DNA from: Actinobacteria bacterium IMCC26207
GTDB taxonomy: Bacteria > Actinomycetota > Acidimicrobiia > Acidimicrobiales > Microtrichaceae
Assembly (NCBI GenBank): GCA_001025035.1
Contig: LCZK01000010.1
Location: forward strand, 558,001 to 622,000
Length of the DNA: 64,000 bases
Direction: 5' to 3'
The notes under the pieces are model-generated. The model made no database searches. It was not told where the DNA came from and saw nothing but the letters and a program-made list of their open reading frames with translations. Numbering within the stretch: position 1 is the stretch's first letter; each line of letters opens with the position of its first letter. Shown one piece after another: positions 17,647-27,373 of this stretch. A program made the translations under genes and the position numbers.

Positions 17647-18903
17647 CTAGAAAACACCTCTGGCTTGAGCGTCGTCCTTAGCCCTGAGGAACTCGTTATA
17701 AGAATCAGTGAAGAGATGCTCGGGCGGATCATTCGAGGTGAGCACGTAGTACTTCCAAGTTCCCTCGGTCGGAGCAATCGCCGCCTCGAGTGAAGCCCTT
17801 CCAGGTAGAGCGATCGGCGTGGGCGGCAGACCCTTCACCTTGCGAGTGTTATACGGCGTATTCGAAGCTAAATCCGACTTGGAGAGTGCGCCACTTGGAC
17901 GATCAAGGCCATACAGAACTGAGGCATCGATTCCAAGGGTTTCTGAGTCATCTAAGCGGTTGGAGATCACCCGAGAAATTTTGCCTCGTTCCTCGACTGG
18001 GGCACCTGTCTCTTTCTCTATGAGCGATGCAATGGTGATCAACTCGTATGCAGATCTTCCTTGAAGGGCCTGAGCCTTGTCGTAGCCGAGCTCATCGAGC
18101 ACCTTTTCCATCTGAGTGGCCATGGTCTGCAATATCACCTGAGGTGTAGCTGTTTCTTCAAACTCATAGGTATCTGGAAAGAGCAGCCCCTCCCAACTCG
18201 TCACATCCTCTGGCTTGTAGGCCGACAAAATCTTCCCTGAGTCCAAGGTCTCTTGAAGTTGCTCTGCCGTAATCGTGCCCATCTGGTCGGCAATTGTGAT
18301 CAGAGCCTCTTTCAGGCGGGTTCCTTCTGTCACACGAACAACTTTTGCCTGAATCGGAACCGGGCCGGCATCAAGTACCTCAATTGCTTGATCAAAGCTT
18401 GAGGAGGCTCGGAATTCGACGTACTCGCCAGCATTCCACGGTCCGGCATTCTTCCAGCCTGTGTAGTACCTGAACATCCGAGCGTCAGAGACAACGCCAT
18501 TTTCGGCCAGCAGTCCGGCTATGGAAGCAGTAGTCGCACCTGAGGGAACGACGAGCGATGCAATAACCTCACCTTGCTCCCCGGATGGATTTATCGTCCG
18601 CGAAGCCCACAGCAGCAAGCTTCCCAGCATGATTCCAAGGACAAGCAAGCTAACGGCACCGATTGCTATCAGGTTGCGGCCGCCACCGCTTGGGGCTGGT
18701 AGCACCACATATTCATCAGCTGCGGCCTGAGGGCGAGCAGTGCGTGCTGGCTCCGCTGCTGCAGATCGTTGCGCGGCTGCAGATCGTTGCGCTGGTGCAG
18801 ATTCTTGCGCAGCGGTTGGCTTGACCGAGGAGGAGGGCTTCGGACGCTGCCGACGTACCACAGGCTTTACGCTCGTTGGGTCGAATTCCTCTGACGAGTT
18901 CAC
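17647..18903 (-). CDS. mltG: Endolytic murein transglycosylase MltG
   Basis: MltG (YceG) cleaves nascent glycan strands at the membrane. The 418 residues comprise a ~95-residue basic, Ala/Gln/Arg-rich cytoplasmic part (repeats of AQRSAA), one membrane span (NLIAIGAVSLLVLGIMLGSL), a LysM-like region and the YceG catalytic domain with Glu in IASLIEKETGAPVEERGKIS and SNTPYNTRKVKGLPPTPI. GTG 18903 is chosen: it makes a 4-nt GTGA overlap with the ruvX stop and has AAGGA 9 nt upstream. A longer frame to 18972 lies inside ruvX. Confidence 0.95.
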   Translation of the reverse strand: MNSSEEFDPTSVKPVVRRQRPKPSSSVKPTAAQESAPAQRSAAAQRSAAAEPARTARPQAAADEYVVLPAPSGGGRNLIAIGAVSLLVLGIMLGSLLLWASRTINPSGEQGEVIASLVVPSGATTASIAGLLAENGVVSDARMFRYYTGWKNAGPWNAGEYVEFRASSSFDQAIEVLDAGPVPIQAKVVRVTEGTRLKEALITIADQMGTITAEQLQETLDSGKILSAYKPEDVTSWEGLLFPDTYEFEETATPQVILQTMATQMEKVLDELGYDKAQALQGRSAYELITIASLIEKETGAPVEERGKISRVISNRLDDSETLGIDASVLYGLDRPSGALSKSDLASNTPYNTRKVKGLPPTPIALPGRASLEAAIAPTEGTWKYYVLTSNDPPEHLFTDSYNEFLRAKDDAQARGVF

Positions 18904-19364
18904 GCTTCCAAATCCTTTATCTCGTTGCTGCTGACATCTGCTGATATTTCCGACTGTCGATGGTCTAACCATGACTGAAGAATGATTGAAGCAGCCACTG
19001 AGTCGACCATCTTCCGCCGCTCTGCTGCACCCAGATTCATCTCCCGGAGGGACCTGTCTGCTGTAACCGTAGTAAACCGCTCGTCATAGGTCTCAACTGA
19101 AACCGTGAGCAACTTCCGCAGGAGCTTGATCTCGGCTTGCGCCTTTCGTGCTGCCGGCCCCATCGACCCATCTAGCGAATAGGGCATTCCGACCACCACG
19201 CACTCAGCCTCTGCCTCTGCTACGAGTGCAGCAATCTTGCGATGATCGCCGTTGCGATCCTTGCTGCGTGTCACAACTTGGTAGGGAACAGCGACTGTCC
19301 CCTCGGAGTTCGAGAGTGCGACTCCGATTCGCACCGAGCCCAGATCAAGTCCAAGCGCCCTCAT
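18900..19364 (-). CDS. ruvX: Holliday junction resolvase-like RuvX (YqgF)
   Basis: An RNase H-fold nuclease of 154 residues, implicated in 16S rRNA 5' end processing and proposed as a junction resolvase. Motifs: LGLDLGSVRIGVALS (first catalytic Asp), VVVGMPYSLDGSMGPAA, ETYDERFTTVTADRSL (Glu) and KMVDSVAASIILQSWLD (Asp). ATG shares one base with the alaS stop (TGATG). Confidence 0.94.
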   Translation of the reverse strand: MRALGLDLGSVRIGVALSNSEGTVAVPYQVVTRSKDRNGDHRKIAALVAEAEAECVVVGMPYSLDGSMGPAARKAQAEIKLLRKLLTVSVETYDERFTTVTADRSLREMNLGAAERRKMVDSVAASIILQSWLDHRQSEISADVSSNEIKDLEA

Positions 19365-21964
19365 CAGAATAGGGTTCGGACCTGATCAAGCGCCTCGGTG
19401 ATCTTCTCCGGATGCCGACCGCCAGCAGCCGCGAGTTCGGCCCCCTTGCCACCCCCGCCGCCCACAATCTTGATGGCATCTGCTATCAGTTCGCCAGCAT
19501 TCAGGCCGCTCTCCTGACTCACAGCCGCTACGAACGCAACACCTTTTCCGCCCGGGGAGGTTGCAAGGATTACTGCTGAAATGCCTGGCTTATCGCGAAT
19601 CGCAACTGCCAAATCACGAAGTTCTTCCCTGCTCTCTGCCGATACTTCGGCGATGACCACCCCATCAACCGCCGCTGCCACCAGATCCTCAGACTGACTT
19701 CCCGCAAGCTGTTGTCTTGCTGCTTTGAGTTCCTCGCGAAGCGACTTCACATCTGCGAGCTTCTTGCTGACTCCCTCAAGGACTGCATCCGCAGCGACGC
19801 CCAGCAATTCCGCTGCCGATTGCAGGGTTTGCTCCTGATGCCGCAGCCGAGCCGCTGTTGCATATCCGGTTACTGCTTCGAGCCGGCGGACGTTGGATCC
19901 AATCGAACCTTCTGAAGTAATCCGGATCAGACCGATGTTTCCAAGTGCCGAAACGTGAGTTCCTCCGCAGAGTTCCACGCTCTGATCCCCCGCTTGCAAT
20001 ACGCGAACTCTCTCGCCGTACTTGTCCCCAAAAAATGCGAGCGCCCCAAGTTCGACAGCTTCGTCCATCGTTGTCTCGAAGTGCCGAACAGCACCGTTGG
20101 AGAGCACCTGAGCGTTAGCAAGCTGCTCAATCCGCTCAAGCTCCTCTGCAGTAACTGCGCCATGGTGAGAGAAATCGAAGCGCAATCGATCAGCATCTAC
20201 CGAGGAACCCTGCTGCTTGACCTGCTGGCCGAGGACTTCTCGCAGAGCCCAATGCAACAGGTGAGTGGCCGTATGGTTGCGCCGTATTGCAGATCTACGA
20301 TCATCGTCAATGGTCGCAACCACCTGTTGGCCCGGGTTGACCTCACCTTGGATCACTTGGAACTGATGTCGATGAAGCACCCCAGGAATCGCATACGTCG
20401 TCGCAATCACCTCAAGAGTGCCTGTTTCGGATGTAATCCTGCCGGTGTCACCTATCTGCCCGCCTGACTCGGCGTAAAACGGCGACCTATCCAAAAAGAC
20501 TGCTTCGCCGATTACTGCCAGCACAGTTGCAGTTGTGGTGACCTCTTCTCGGCCCGTAAACACCGTTGGTCCTGAAGCCGCTAGCACTGCGCGTTCGGCC
20601 TCAACTTGTTGACCAGTTGCAACTCCGGTCTTTTTGCCGGCAGCACGTGAGCGCTCTCGCTGCTCTGTCATTGCCAAGTCAAATTCATCAACATCGACCT
20701 CTAGGCCCTGAAGTTCGGCCATCTCACGAGTGACTTCGAGGGGGAAGCCAAAGGTGTCGTGCAGTTCAAAGGCGACTCGCCCGTCGAGCTGGTCGCCGGG
20801 CGCCAGGCCAGCCAATTCAGAGTCGAGTAGGACAGAACCGCGGGCGAGAGTCTGGCGAAAGTTCGCCTCTTCCCGGCCGATTATTTCGGTCAACGCATCT
20901 TGTTGCGTGACTAACTCGGGATACGCCTCCCCCATGATTTCTACGCAGCGCTCAACCAGCGGTGCCATGATCATCTTTTCGACCCCGAGCATGTAGCCAA
21001 ATCGAACAGCACGCCGAATAATTCGGCGAAGCACATAGCCGCGATCCTCATTCGATGGAAGTACCCCATCTGATACCAAGAACGCCGCAGTTCTGGTGTG
21101 ATCTGCCAGAAGGCGAAGGCCAATGTCTGTGATCTCTGACTCTCCAATCTTGTGCGAAGTCACCTGTTCAGCCCGCTGCACTAGGCCAGCAAGAACATCA
21201 GCGGTATACAGCGAAGCGCTGCCTTGAAGCACGGCAAGAATGCGCTCCATTCCGGCACCTGTATCCACATTGCGCGTGGGTAGGTCAGTGAGTTCACCTG
21301 ACTCACCTCGGAAATACTGGGTAAAGACTAGGTTCCAAATCTCGACAAACCGATGTTCGGCAAGTTCGTTCGCCGGTCCCCCATCGGGACCGTGCTTAGG
21401 GCCGAAGTCAAAGAAGATCTCGGTCGAAGGACCGCAGGGGCCGGTTTCGCCCATCTCCCAGAAATTGTCTTTATCGAGCCTTTGTATTCTGTCTCGGGGC
21501 ACACCGACGACATCTGCCCAGATTCCCTCGGCCTCATCGTCAGTGACATGACAAGTCACCCACAAGCGGTCCCCGTCTACGCCAAGTACCTCGGTCACAA
21601 ACTCCCAGGCCCACGGGATTGCCTGATCCTTGAAGTAGTCACCGAAGCTGAAATTTCCGAGCATCTCGAAGAACGAAAGGTGCCGGGGCGAGCGACCAAT
21701 GGCATCTAGGTCGTTGTGCTTGCCACCGGCTCGCACGCATTTCTGTATGGAGACGGCACGGGGAGGATCGTACGGGGCTGTCTCCTCGCCCAAGAAGTAC
21801 GGGACAAAGGGCATCATCCCTGAGTTCGTAAACATCGGAGCCGAAGGGTGCGTGGGAATCAGGCTGCCGGAGCGGACAGGTGTATGGGCGCGCGCAACAA
21901 AGAATTCATTCCACTTCGAACGAAGTTCGTTCGCCGTCAATGGGCGTGGCGGGGTTGCAGACAT
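19364..21964 (-). CDS. alaS: Alanyl-tRNA synthetase
   Basis: A class II synthetase of 866 residues charging tRNA-Ala. The catalytic core starts with SKWNEFFVARAHTPV and FTNSGMMPFVPYFLG and has NFWEMGETGPCGP. The editing domain has the zinc-type HTATHLLH and ELCGGTHV motifs that clear Ser/Gly-tRNA, and the C-Ala domain has GGGGGKGAELAAAGG. A GGGGAAG site precedes ATG 21964. The alaS-ruvX-mltG-aroE order is typical of actinobacteria. Confidence 0.97.
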   Translation of the reverse strand: MSATPPRPLTANELRSKWNEFFVARAHTPVRSGSLIPTHPSAPMFTNSGMMPFVPYFLGEETAPYDPPRAVSIQKCVRAGGKHNDLDAIGRSPRHLSFFEMLGNFSFGDYFKDQAIPWAWEFVTEVLGVDGDRLWVTCHVTDDEAEGIWADVVGVPRDRIQRLDKDNFWEMGETGPCGPSTEIFFDFGPKHGPDGGPANELAEHRFVEIWNLVFTQYFRGESGELTDLPTRNVDTGAGMERILAVLQGSASLYTADVLAGLVQRAEQVTSHKIGESEITDIGLRLLADHTRTAAFLVSDGVLPSNEDRGYVLRRIIRRAVRFGYMLGVEKMIMAPLVERCVEIMGEAYPELVTQQDALTEIIGREEANFRQTLARGSVLLDSELAGLAPGDQLDGRVAFELHDTFGFPLEVTREMAELQGLEVDVDEFDLAMTEQRERSRAAGKKTGVATGQQVEAERAVLAASGPTVFTGREEVTTTATVLAVIGEAVFLDRSPFYAESGGQIGDTGRITSETGTLEVIATTYAIPGVLHRHQFQVIQGEVNPGQQVVATIDDDRRSAIRRNHTATHLLHWALREVLGQQVKQQGSSVDADRLRFDFSHHGAVTAEELERIEQLANAQVLSNGAVRHFETTMDEAVELGALAFFGDKYGERVRVLQAGDQSVELCGGTHVSALGNIGLIRITSEGSIGSNVRRLEAVTGYATAARLRHQEQTLQSAAELLGVAADAVLEGVSKKLADVKSLREELKAARQQLAGSQSEDLVAAAVDGVVIAEVSAESREELRDLAVAIRDKPGISAVILATSPGGKGVAFVAAVSQESGLNAGELIADAIKIVGGGGGKGAELAAAGGRHPEKITEALDQVRTLF

Positions 21965-22004
21965 GACTTCCCCACACTATCGGGGCTACCGCTGCTGCTA
22001 ACAG

Positions 22005-22313
22005 TCAGCGATAAGAACGGGACTCGGTCACTCGGCGCGTAGAGATATCTACTACCTCCCGAGGGAACTCCGAAACGAGTGGGCTGTGGTACTGATCACG
22101 CAGCTCTGCCTCTCGGTCTTGCATTGCTGATCGGCCTTCTAAGGCTGCGTCTAGCAACTGACGGCCCATAGAGGTGGCCCGCTTTTGTGCCATCACAACT
22201 AGGTGATCGGGCTGCAGAGAGTCGAGCTGGGTCCGAACTTTGCGCTCAGCCCAGATAGTCCCTGAAGCACCGGCTACCACTCCTACAGTCAACCAAAACA
22301 TGCGTCTCATCAA
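22005..22313 (-). CDS. Small membrane-anchored protein (DUF6167-like)
   Basis: 102 residues with an N-terminal hydrophobic segment (MFWLTVGVVAGASGTIWAER) and a charged cytoplasmic helix-rich tail. Actinobacteria often carry one such protein between the DUF948 gene and alaS, and position plus architecture lead me to the DUF6167-like call. Function unknown. It overlaps the DUF948 gene by 4 nt. Confidence 0.7.
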   Translation of the reverse strand: MMRRMFWLTVGVVAGASGTIWAERKVRTQLDSLQPDHLVVMAQKRATSMGRQLLDAALEGRSAMQDREAELRDQYHSPLVSEFPREVVDISTRRVTESRSYR

Positions 22314-22714
22314 GAACCCTTTCTAGAGCCAGCAGGAATCATCTCGTTGTTTGTGGCACTACGGCCTCGCAACCGTCTAGCAGCGCGCCTGGTGCCAGAA
22401 GCGAGCGCAACGCTTTTGATCACCGGAGAGGTGAGCGCACGATAGGTAGCTTCGGTTGCGGAATCGACCCGATCGCCGATGGCGCCGGCCACCTCGAGTA
22501 GGTCGTCGATGCGATCAACCTCGGAACTTGCTCGGCCGGCGGCCTCACGAAGTTCTTGCACTGCAGGCACTGCCTCGGCGAGGAACAACTCGGTTGCTGC
22601 GTTGAGAGCTTGGACACTGCGAAGAACTCGACCTGCTAGCACTGCAAGCGACGCGGCAAAGCACATAGCGAGCAGTCCGCAAAGAAGGGTCACAAGATCG
22701 ACAGCTGACATCAA
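22310..22714 (-). CDS. DUF948 family membrane protein
   Basis: 134 residues: one N-terminal span (LVTLLCGLLAMCFAASLAVLAG), then a long helix with regular polar/hydrophobic spacing (LREAAGRASSEVDRIDDLLEVAGAIGDRVDSATE) that probably forms a coiled coil, and a basic tail. This matches DUF948, of unknown function, usually next to rarA and alaS. It overlaps rarA and the following gene by 4 nt. Confidence 0.8.
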   Translation of the reverse strand: MMSAVDLVTLLCGLLAMCFAASLAVLAGRVLRSVQALNAATELFLAEAVPAVQELREAAGRASSEVDRIDDLLEVAGAIGDRVDSATEATYRALTSPVIKSVALASGTRRAARRLRGRSATNNEMIPAGSRKGS

Positions 22715-24105
22715 CTCATATTCTTGTCGCTGGCCGGGTCCGATTTAGGGATGTCCCCCCGTCGCTCACGCCAGCGTTCAACGAGTCGACCCTCGGCCCC
22801 GTTCGCAGTTGGAACGTAATAGCTCGAATCCGACAGTTCCTCGGGCAAGTACTGCTGTTCAATCCACCCCCTCGGATCCCCATGTGGGGTGCGATAGTCA
22901 GTACCGTGACCAAGGTGTTGCGCCCCTTGATAATGCCCGTCACGAAGGTGCGGTGGAACCTCTCCAATCACCGAACTCTCGACTTCTGCTGCAGCAGCCA
23001 ATAGCCCCTGATAGGCCGAGTTCGACTTGGGGGCCAGGGCAAGGTGCACAGTTGCCTGTGCCAAATTGATGCGTGCCTCTGGAAGTCCCACAAACTCAAC
23101 TGCCTGAGCCGCTGCATTTGCAATGAGGAGAGCGAACGGATCGGCCATTCCAACATCCTCAGAGGCCGCTATGACTAGCCGCCGCGCAATGAACCGGGCA
23201 TCCTCGCCTGCTGCGAGCATTCGTGCCAGCCAATGCAGCGCCGCATCTGGATCCGAACCACGAATGGACTTGATAAAGGCAGATATAACGTCGTAGTGAT
23301 CATCTTGGCCGTAGCGAACAGCCGAGGCACCGAGAGCACCCTCAGCATCCTCTAATACGACATGCACCGAGGACACGGATGGGTCCCGGGTGGATGCCAG
23401 TGCAAGGGCCACCTCCACACTTGTGAGCAGGTGGCGTCCGTCCCCACCCGAACGATCCACCAAGTGATCCACGGCCTCAGCATCGGCTGAAGCCTGCTCA
23501 GAATCCAAGGCTCGACTCGCCAATTGCCGAAGTGCTTCGAGGTCGAGGACTCGCAGGCGAAAAAGCGTCGAGCGACTCATGAGCGGAGGGTTGACTTCAA
23601 AGTAGGGGTTCTCTGTTGTCGCCCCGATGAGCACGAGTAGCCCTGTCTCTACTGCAGGAAGAAGCGCATCTTGTTGAGCCTTCGTGAACCGGTGGATCTC
23701 ATCGAGAAACAGAATGGTTCCGAGTCCACGAGCGCCGAGTCGCTCTTGAGCCGCAGCCGAGACTTCACGTATGTCCTTCACCGTGGCAGTAACCGCCGAC
23801 AGCGGAATGAACTCCTTGGAGGATGCCTGAGCGATAAGCCTTGCAATCGTGGTCTTACCGGTTCCGGGTGGACCCCACAAAATGACTGAGCTCAGGCGAT
23901 CAGCATCTACAAGCGCCCTCAGGGGTTTCCCCGGGCCTAGAAGGTGTTCCTGGCCAACGACTTCCGCCAGGGTTGTTGGTCGGAGACGATCCGCCATTGG
24001 GCCTGCGGAACGGAGGTGCTGTTCAGCGGCTGCAGAAAACAGATCGTTTGAGCCTCTTAGCTGTGAGGAACCCGAACCCGTAGAACCGGCACTTGGTCCC
24101 ATCAA
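22711..24105 (-). CDS. rarA: Replication-associated recombination protein RarA (MgsA)
   Basis: A clamp-loader-like AAA+ ATPase of 464 residues acting at stalled forks. Walker [13 protein letters not shown] at 78-89, Walker [21 protein letters not shown], sensor [19 protein letters not shown], and a C-terminal tetramerisation region ending in PLxDGHYQGA-type sequence ([16 protein letters not shown]). The first ~35 residues before [18 protein letters not shown] are low in complexity. It overlaps the cinA stop by 4 nt, so two gene blocks that are often separate are joined here. Confidence 0.95.
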   Translation of the reverse strand: MMGPSAGSTGSGSSQLRGSNDLFSAAAEQHLRSAGPMADRLRPTTLAEVVGQEHLLGPGKPLRALVDADRLSSVILWGPPGTGKTTIARLIAQASSKEFIPLSAVTATVKDIREVSAAAQERLGARGLGTILFLDEIHRFTKAQQDALLPAVETGLLVLIGATTENPYFEVNPPLMSRSTLFRLRVLDLEALRQLASRALDSEQASADAEAVDHLVDRSGGDGRHLLTSVEVALALASTRDPSVSSVHVVLEDAEGALGASAVRYGQDDHYDVISAFIKSIRGSDPDAALHWLARMLAAGEDARFIARRLVIAASEDVGMADPFALLIANAAAQAVEFVGLPEARINLAQATVHLALAPKSNSAYQGLLAAAAEVESSVIGEVPPHLRDGHYQGAQHLGHGTDYRTPHGDPRGWIEQQYLPEELSDSSYYVPTANGAEGRLVERWRERRGDIPKSDPASDKNMS

Positions 24106-25391
24106 GCTGAGGCATCCCTGCGAATCAATTCGTGACGAAGAATGCCAAGCAACGTAATCACCGTGAACTCTCGGACTTGGGTTCGGCCTCCAGGAAGTTG
24201 AAGTTGCTGCGTGAACGTGGAACCTGTTGTTTCTGGGTCACCAATAACAACTGCCACACAGACGGTTCCGGGTTTGTGTCCTTCTGCGCTGTCGGGCCCT
24301 GCAACCCCTGTTGCAGAGATTGCAACGTCGGCTGACAGAGCCTTCTGAGCACCGAAAGCCATTGCGAGCGCAGCGAGTTCAGAGATGACTGGACCGACGG
24401 GCACTCCCAAAAGGTCGAACTTCACTTCGGAGGCATAGGAGACAATTGACCCCTGAAACACCTGGCTTGCACCCGGTACCGAGCTGATCCTGGAACCAAT
24501 CATTCCGCCAGTCAGCGACTCAGCCACTCCTAGCGTCAGGTTGCGCTCCTTCAGCATGCCCAGCACTACCGACTCCATGGTGTCGTCATCGACACCGAAT
24601 ATCAGGTCACCCAGAAGGTCTCTCACGATGACCTCTTCCGCGGCTAGCGCAGCATCCACTAATTCTCGGGTCTCGTCCTTGGCCGTGATCCGCACCTTGA
24701 GGCCCTCCATTCCCGATGCCAAGAATGCAAGGGTGGGGTTTCCAATAGCGTCGAGTTCGCCGATTCGATCATGAAGCATCTCCGCAAGGGCTGATTCAGA
24801 CTCCCCCCATGTGCGCAGGGTGCGGCTGGCAATCACTGCCGAGATACCTGCGCGCTGCTGCAGATCCGGCAGGATCGTCCCGAGCATCATTTCTTTCATT
24901 TCCCAAGGGACACCAGGAACGGCATAGATCACCTTCGAGGTAACCGTTGAGGTTGAGTCAGTCCACTCAATGGGACAAACCAACCCTGGCGCTGTTCCCG
25001 GCTGTTCTGCGATGAACCTTGCCCCGACGGGCAGTTCAGCTTGTAAGAGATTGTTCATCGGCATTCGCCTACCACGTGATTGAAACATGGTGGCGATGTG
25101 CTCTTCCATTTGCTCATCTGGAACAAGATCTACACCCATGACCCGCGCTATGGCCGCTCGAGTGATGTCGTCTTGGGTCGGCCCGAGGCCTCCGCAGCAG
25201 ATCACGGCATCACTTCGGTCGAGAGCGAGTGAGAGGGTAGCTACCATCCGGTCAAGGTTGTCTCCAACCTTGGTTTGATAGAAGGAATCAATTCCCACTA
25301 GAGCAAGTTGCTCGCCGATCCAAGATGAGTTGGTGTCTGTGATCTGCCCGAGTAGGAGTTCGGTTCCAATTGCAACGACTTCTGTGCGCAT
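24102..25391 (-). CDS. cinA: CinA family nicotinamide-nucleotide amidase
   Basis: 429 residues in two domains: an N-terminal MoaB/MogA-like COG1058 domain ([42 protein letters not shown]), linked to ADP-ribose or FAD pyrophosphatase activity in some relatives, and a C-terminal amidase domain ([22 protein letters not shown] ... [16 protein letters not shown]) that deamidates NMN. ATG 25391 has TAGCGT 6 nt upstream and a GAGG in between, so it may be leaderless or weakly SD-led. It lies 27 bp after pgsA. Confidence 0.95.
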   Translation of the reverse strand: MRTEVVAIGTELLLGQITDTNSSWIGEQLALVGIDSFYQTKVGDNLDRMVATLSLALDRSDAVICCGGLGPTQDDITRAAIARVMGVDLVPDEQMEEHIATMFQSRGRRMPMNNLLQAELPVGARFIAEQPGTAPGLVCPIEWTDSTSTVTSKVIYAVPGVPWEMKEMMLGTILPDLQQRAGISAVIASRTLRTWGESESALAEMLHDRIGELDAIGNPTLAFLASGMEGLKVRITAKDETRELVDAALAAEEVIVRDLLGDLIFGVDDDTMESVVLGMLKERNLTLGVAESLTGGMIGSRISSVPGASQVFQGSIVSYASEVKFDLLGVPVGPVISELAALAMAFGAQKALSADVAISATGVAGPDSAEGHKPGTVCVAVVIGDPETTGSTFTQQLQLPGGRTQVREFTVITLLGILRHELIRRDASA

Positions 25392-25397
25392 GGCCTC

Positions 25398-25403
25398 ACG
25401 CTA
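25398..25403 (-). promoter_or_regulatory. Possible -10 box upstream of cinA
   Basis: TAGCGT on the minus strand lies 6 nt before the cinA ATG (TAGCGT-GAGGCC-ATG). It closely resembles the arrangement before the gluconolactonase-like gene (TAACGT-GAGATC-ATG). Confidence 0.35.
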
Positions 25404-25418
25404 ACCGGCAACATACAC

Positions 25419-25997
25419 CTATGTTGACGCGTCCATGCTTGAGGTTGCTCGCGAGCCAGATGAGATGTACTGAACAGCGCTGATCCATGCAACTGCTACT
25501 CCGGCCCACAAAAACCCGTTGCCAATCCAGAGGATGTTCGTGGTGAGCGGTAGCGCCACCCAGGCCACAGCGTTGAACTGCAGAAAGGTCTTGAGCTTGG
25601 CAATTTTTGAGGCCTGTACAGCTCGCCCTTTCCTTCCCCAATACGAACGGAACAGAGAGATGACAATTTCTCGGAGGGTGATGAGCGCTACCGGAACCCA
25701 CCAGAATCTTCCCGCAAGAACCATTGCCCAAAGTCCGCCAAGGGCCAAGACCTTGTCTGCCAACGGATCAAGAAACGCGCCCGATCGGGTGGTGCCTTGC
25801 TTGCGGGCAAGGTAGCCATCCAGGCTATCGGTGGTGGTGATCACCACCCAGAGTACAAAAAGTAACCAGCTTGATTCTTGGCGAACAATCATCACGAAGG
25901 CCACCGGAGCCAACAACAGTCGCGCAATGGTTATTGCATTAGCCGGAGTGAGCAGTGCGCTCGGCCCGAAGGACCTCTCCTGTTCAGCTTCACTCAC
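25419..25997 (-). CDS. pgsA: CDP-alcohol phosphatidyltransferase (PgsA-type)
   Basis: It probably makes phosphatidylglycerol phosphate from CDP-diacylglycerol and glycerol-3-phosphate at the membrane. The CDP-alcohol motif is complete: the Asp/Gly/Ala-Arg set in TDSLDGYLARKQG followed by GAFLDPLADK. About five hydrophobic segments follow. GTG 25997 (VSEAEQERSFGPSAL) is chosen; a longer frame to 26102 lies inside rimO and adds residues foreign to the family. It overlaps rimO by 8 nt. The exact acceptor alcohol is inferred from gene order. Confidence 0.92.
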   Translation of the reverse strand: MSEAEQERSFGPSALLTPANAITIARLLLAPVAFVMIVRQESSWLLFVLWVVITTTDSLDGYLARKQGTTRSGAFLDPLADKVLALGGLWAMVLAGRFWWVPVALITLREIVISLFRSYWGRKGRAVQASKIAKLKTFLQFNAVAWVALPLTTNILWIGNGFLWAGVAVAWISAVQYISSGSRATSSMDAST

Positions 25998-27333
25998 GTG
26001 TACGATCCGGCAGCTGAGCTTGGAGTGACCCTTGGTCAGGCTGATTAGCCTGATCAGCCTGATGAGTGAGCAGTTCCGCAAAGAGATCTGGACCCTGAGC
26101 ATCGGTCACGAGGACGTTGTGGAACTCACCAATGGCGAGTGACTCATCTACGAAAATGATTCCGTCAATCTCGGGCGCTTCAGCAGAGGATCTAGCCACA
26201 CCAGGCTCGTCCACAAGCACAGTTAGTACCTCCCCAATGCAAGCGTCCCGAAGGGCTGCAGAGATGTCGTCTTGCAGTTCCCGAAGTTCTGCAAGACGAT
26301 CATTCATCAGTTGAACTGGCACTCGTTCCTCAAGGTCGGCGGCATAGGTTCCGTCTTCTGGGGAGTAGGCAAAGAACCCGCACCAGTGCAACTGCGCAGC
26401 TTGCACAAATTCCAAAAGCTGATCGTGATCTGCTTCGGTCTCACCGGGATAGCCCACAATAAAATTGGACCGAAAGGTTGCCTTCGGCTGCAAGGTTCGG
26501 ATCTGCTCAATGCGTTTCAGGTACTTCTCGCCCGAACCCCACCGACGCATGCGCCGAACCAACGGGGCCGAAACATGCTGCAGGGAGAGGTCGAAGTAGG
26601 GCACTGGGCTTGCCGCCATGAACTCGATCAGCGGATCGGTGAGTTCTGAGGGGTAGAGGTACAACAAGCGAACCCACTCAACTTGTTCCGATACTGCCTC
26701 GAGTAGGTTCAGAATTCGCTTCTCGCCAACTCCCTGATCGCGACCGTATGCCGCAAGGTCTTGAGCAATCAGGACGATTTCGCGCACATCAAGTTGCTGG
26801 ACCTCATCAACTATTGAATTGATGGATCGGGATCGCTGAGGACCCCGAAACGAGGGAATGGCACAAAAGCCACAGGCCTTATCGCAGCCCTCGGCAACCT
26901 TGACATAAGCCCAAGGAGACTCTGACTTTGGGCGAGGCAGATTGAGCAGATCCAGCAGTGGCACACTCTCCGAAGTAGCAGAGAGCGCGTCACCTCCAGG
27001 CTTTACACCGAGATGTATCGGCACGCCGAAACCAGATACGGCATCAACCTCGGGAAGGGCTAAGGCGAGTTCTTCCCCGTAACGTTCAGCCATGCAACCA
27101 GTCACCACGAGTTGTGAATCCGTGAGCCGCGTCTCATCGAGCGCAAGGATGGTTGCCACGCTCTCTTCGCGTGCCTCTTCGATAAAGGCACAGGTGTTCA
27201 CCACGACTAGATCAGCCTCTTCTGGTGAGTCCGCTGCTAGCAGGCCATCGGCAAGCATGGTGTAAGTCAACTTGTCGGAGTCGACCTGATTCTTAGGGCA
27301 GCCGAGAGTCTCGACCCAAAATGAGCGTTGCAC
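25990..27333 (-). CDS. rimO: Ribosomal protein S12 methylthiotransferase RimO
   Basis: A radical SAM enzyme that methylthiolates Asp89 of S12. The 447 residues have UPF0004 cysteines 12, 48 and 80 for the auxiliary cluster, the SAM cluster Cys150/154/157 (EGCDKACGFCAIP), and a TRAM domain (ALRDACIGEVLTVLVDEP). The start residues SFWVETLGCPKNQVDSDK fit RimO rather than MiaB. The last ~25 residues are Gln/Asp-rich (THQADQANQPDQG) and dispensable-looking; their DNA contains short CTGAT repeats. Confidence 0.95.
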   Translation of the reverse strand: MQRSFWVETLGCPKNQVDSDKLTYTMLADGLLAADSPEEADLVVVNTCAFIEEAREESVATILALDETRLTDSQLVVTGCMAERYGEELALALPEVDAVSGFGVPIHLGVKPGGDALSATSESVPLLDLLNLPRPKSESPWAYVKVAEGCDKACGFCAIPSFRGPQRSRSINSIVDEVQQLDVREIVLIAQDLAAYGRDQGVGEKRILNLLEAVSEQVEWVRLLYLYPSELTDPLIEFMAASPVPYFDLSLQHVSAPLVRRMRRWGSGEKYLKRIEQIRTLQPKATFRSNFIVGYPGETEADHDQLLEFVQAAQLHWCGFFAYSPEDGTYAADLEERVPVQLMNDRLAELRELQDDISAALRDACIGEVLTVLVDEPGVARSSAEAPEIDGIIFVDESLAIGEFHNVLVTDAQGPDLFAELLTHQADQANQPDQGSLQAQLPDRTRE

Positions 27334-27373
27334 GGTGTGCAGAGACTAGTAGCGAGGTCCAGAGAAACCAGAA

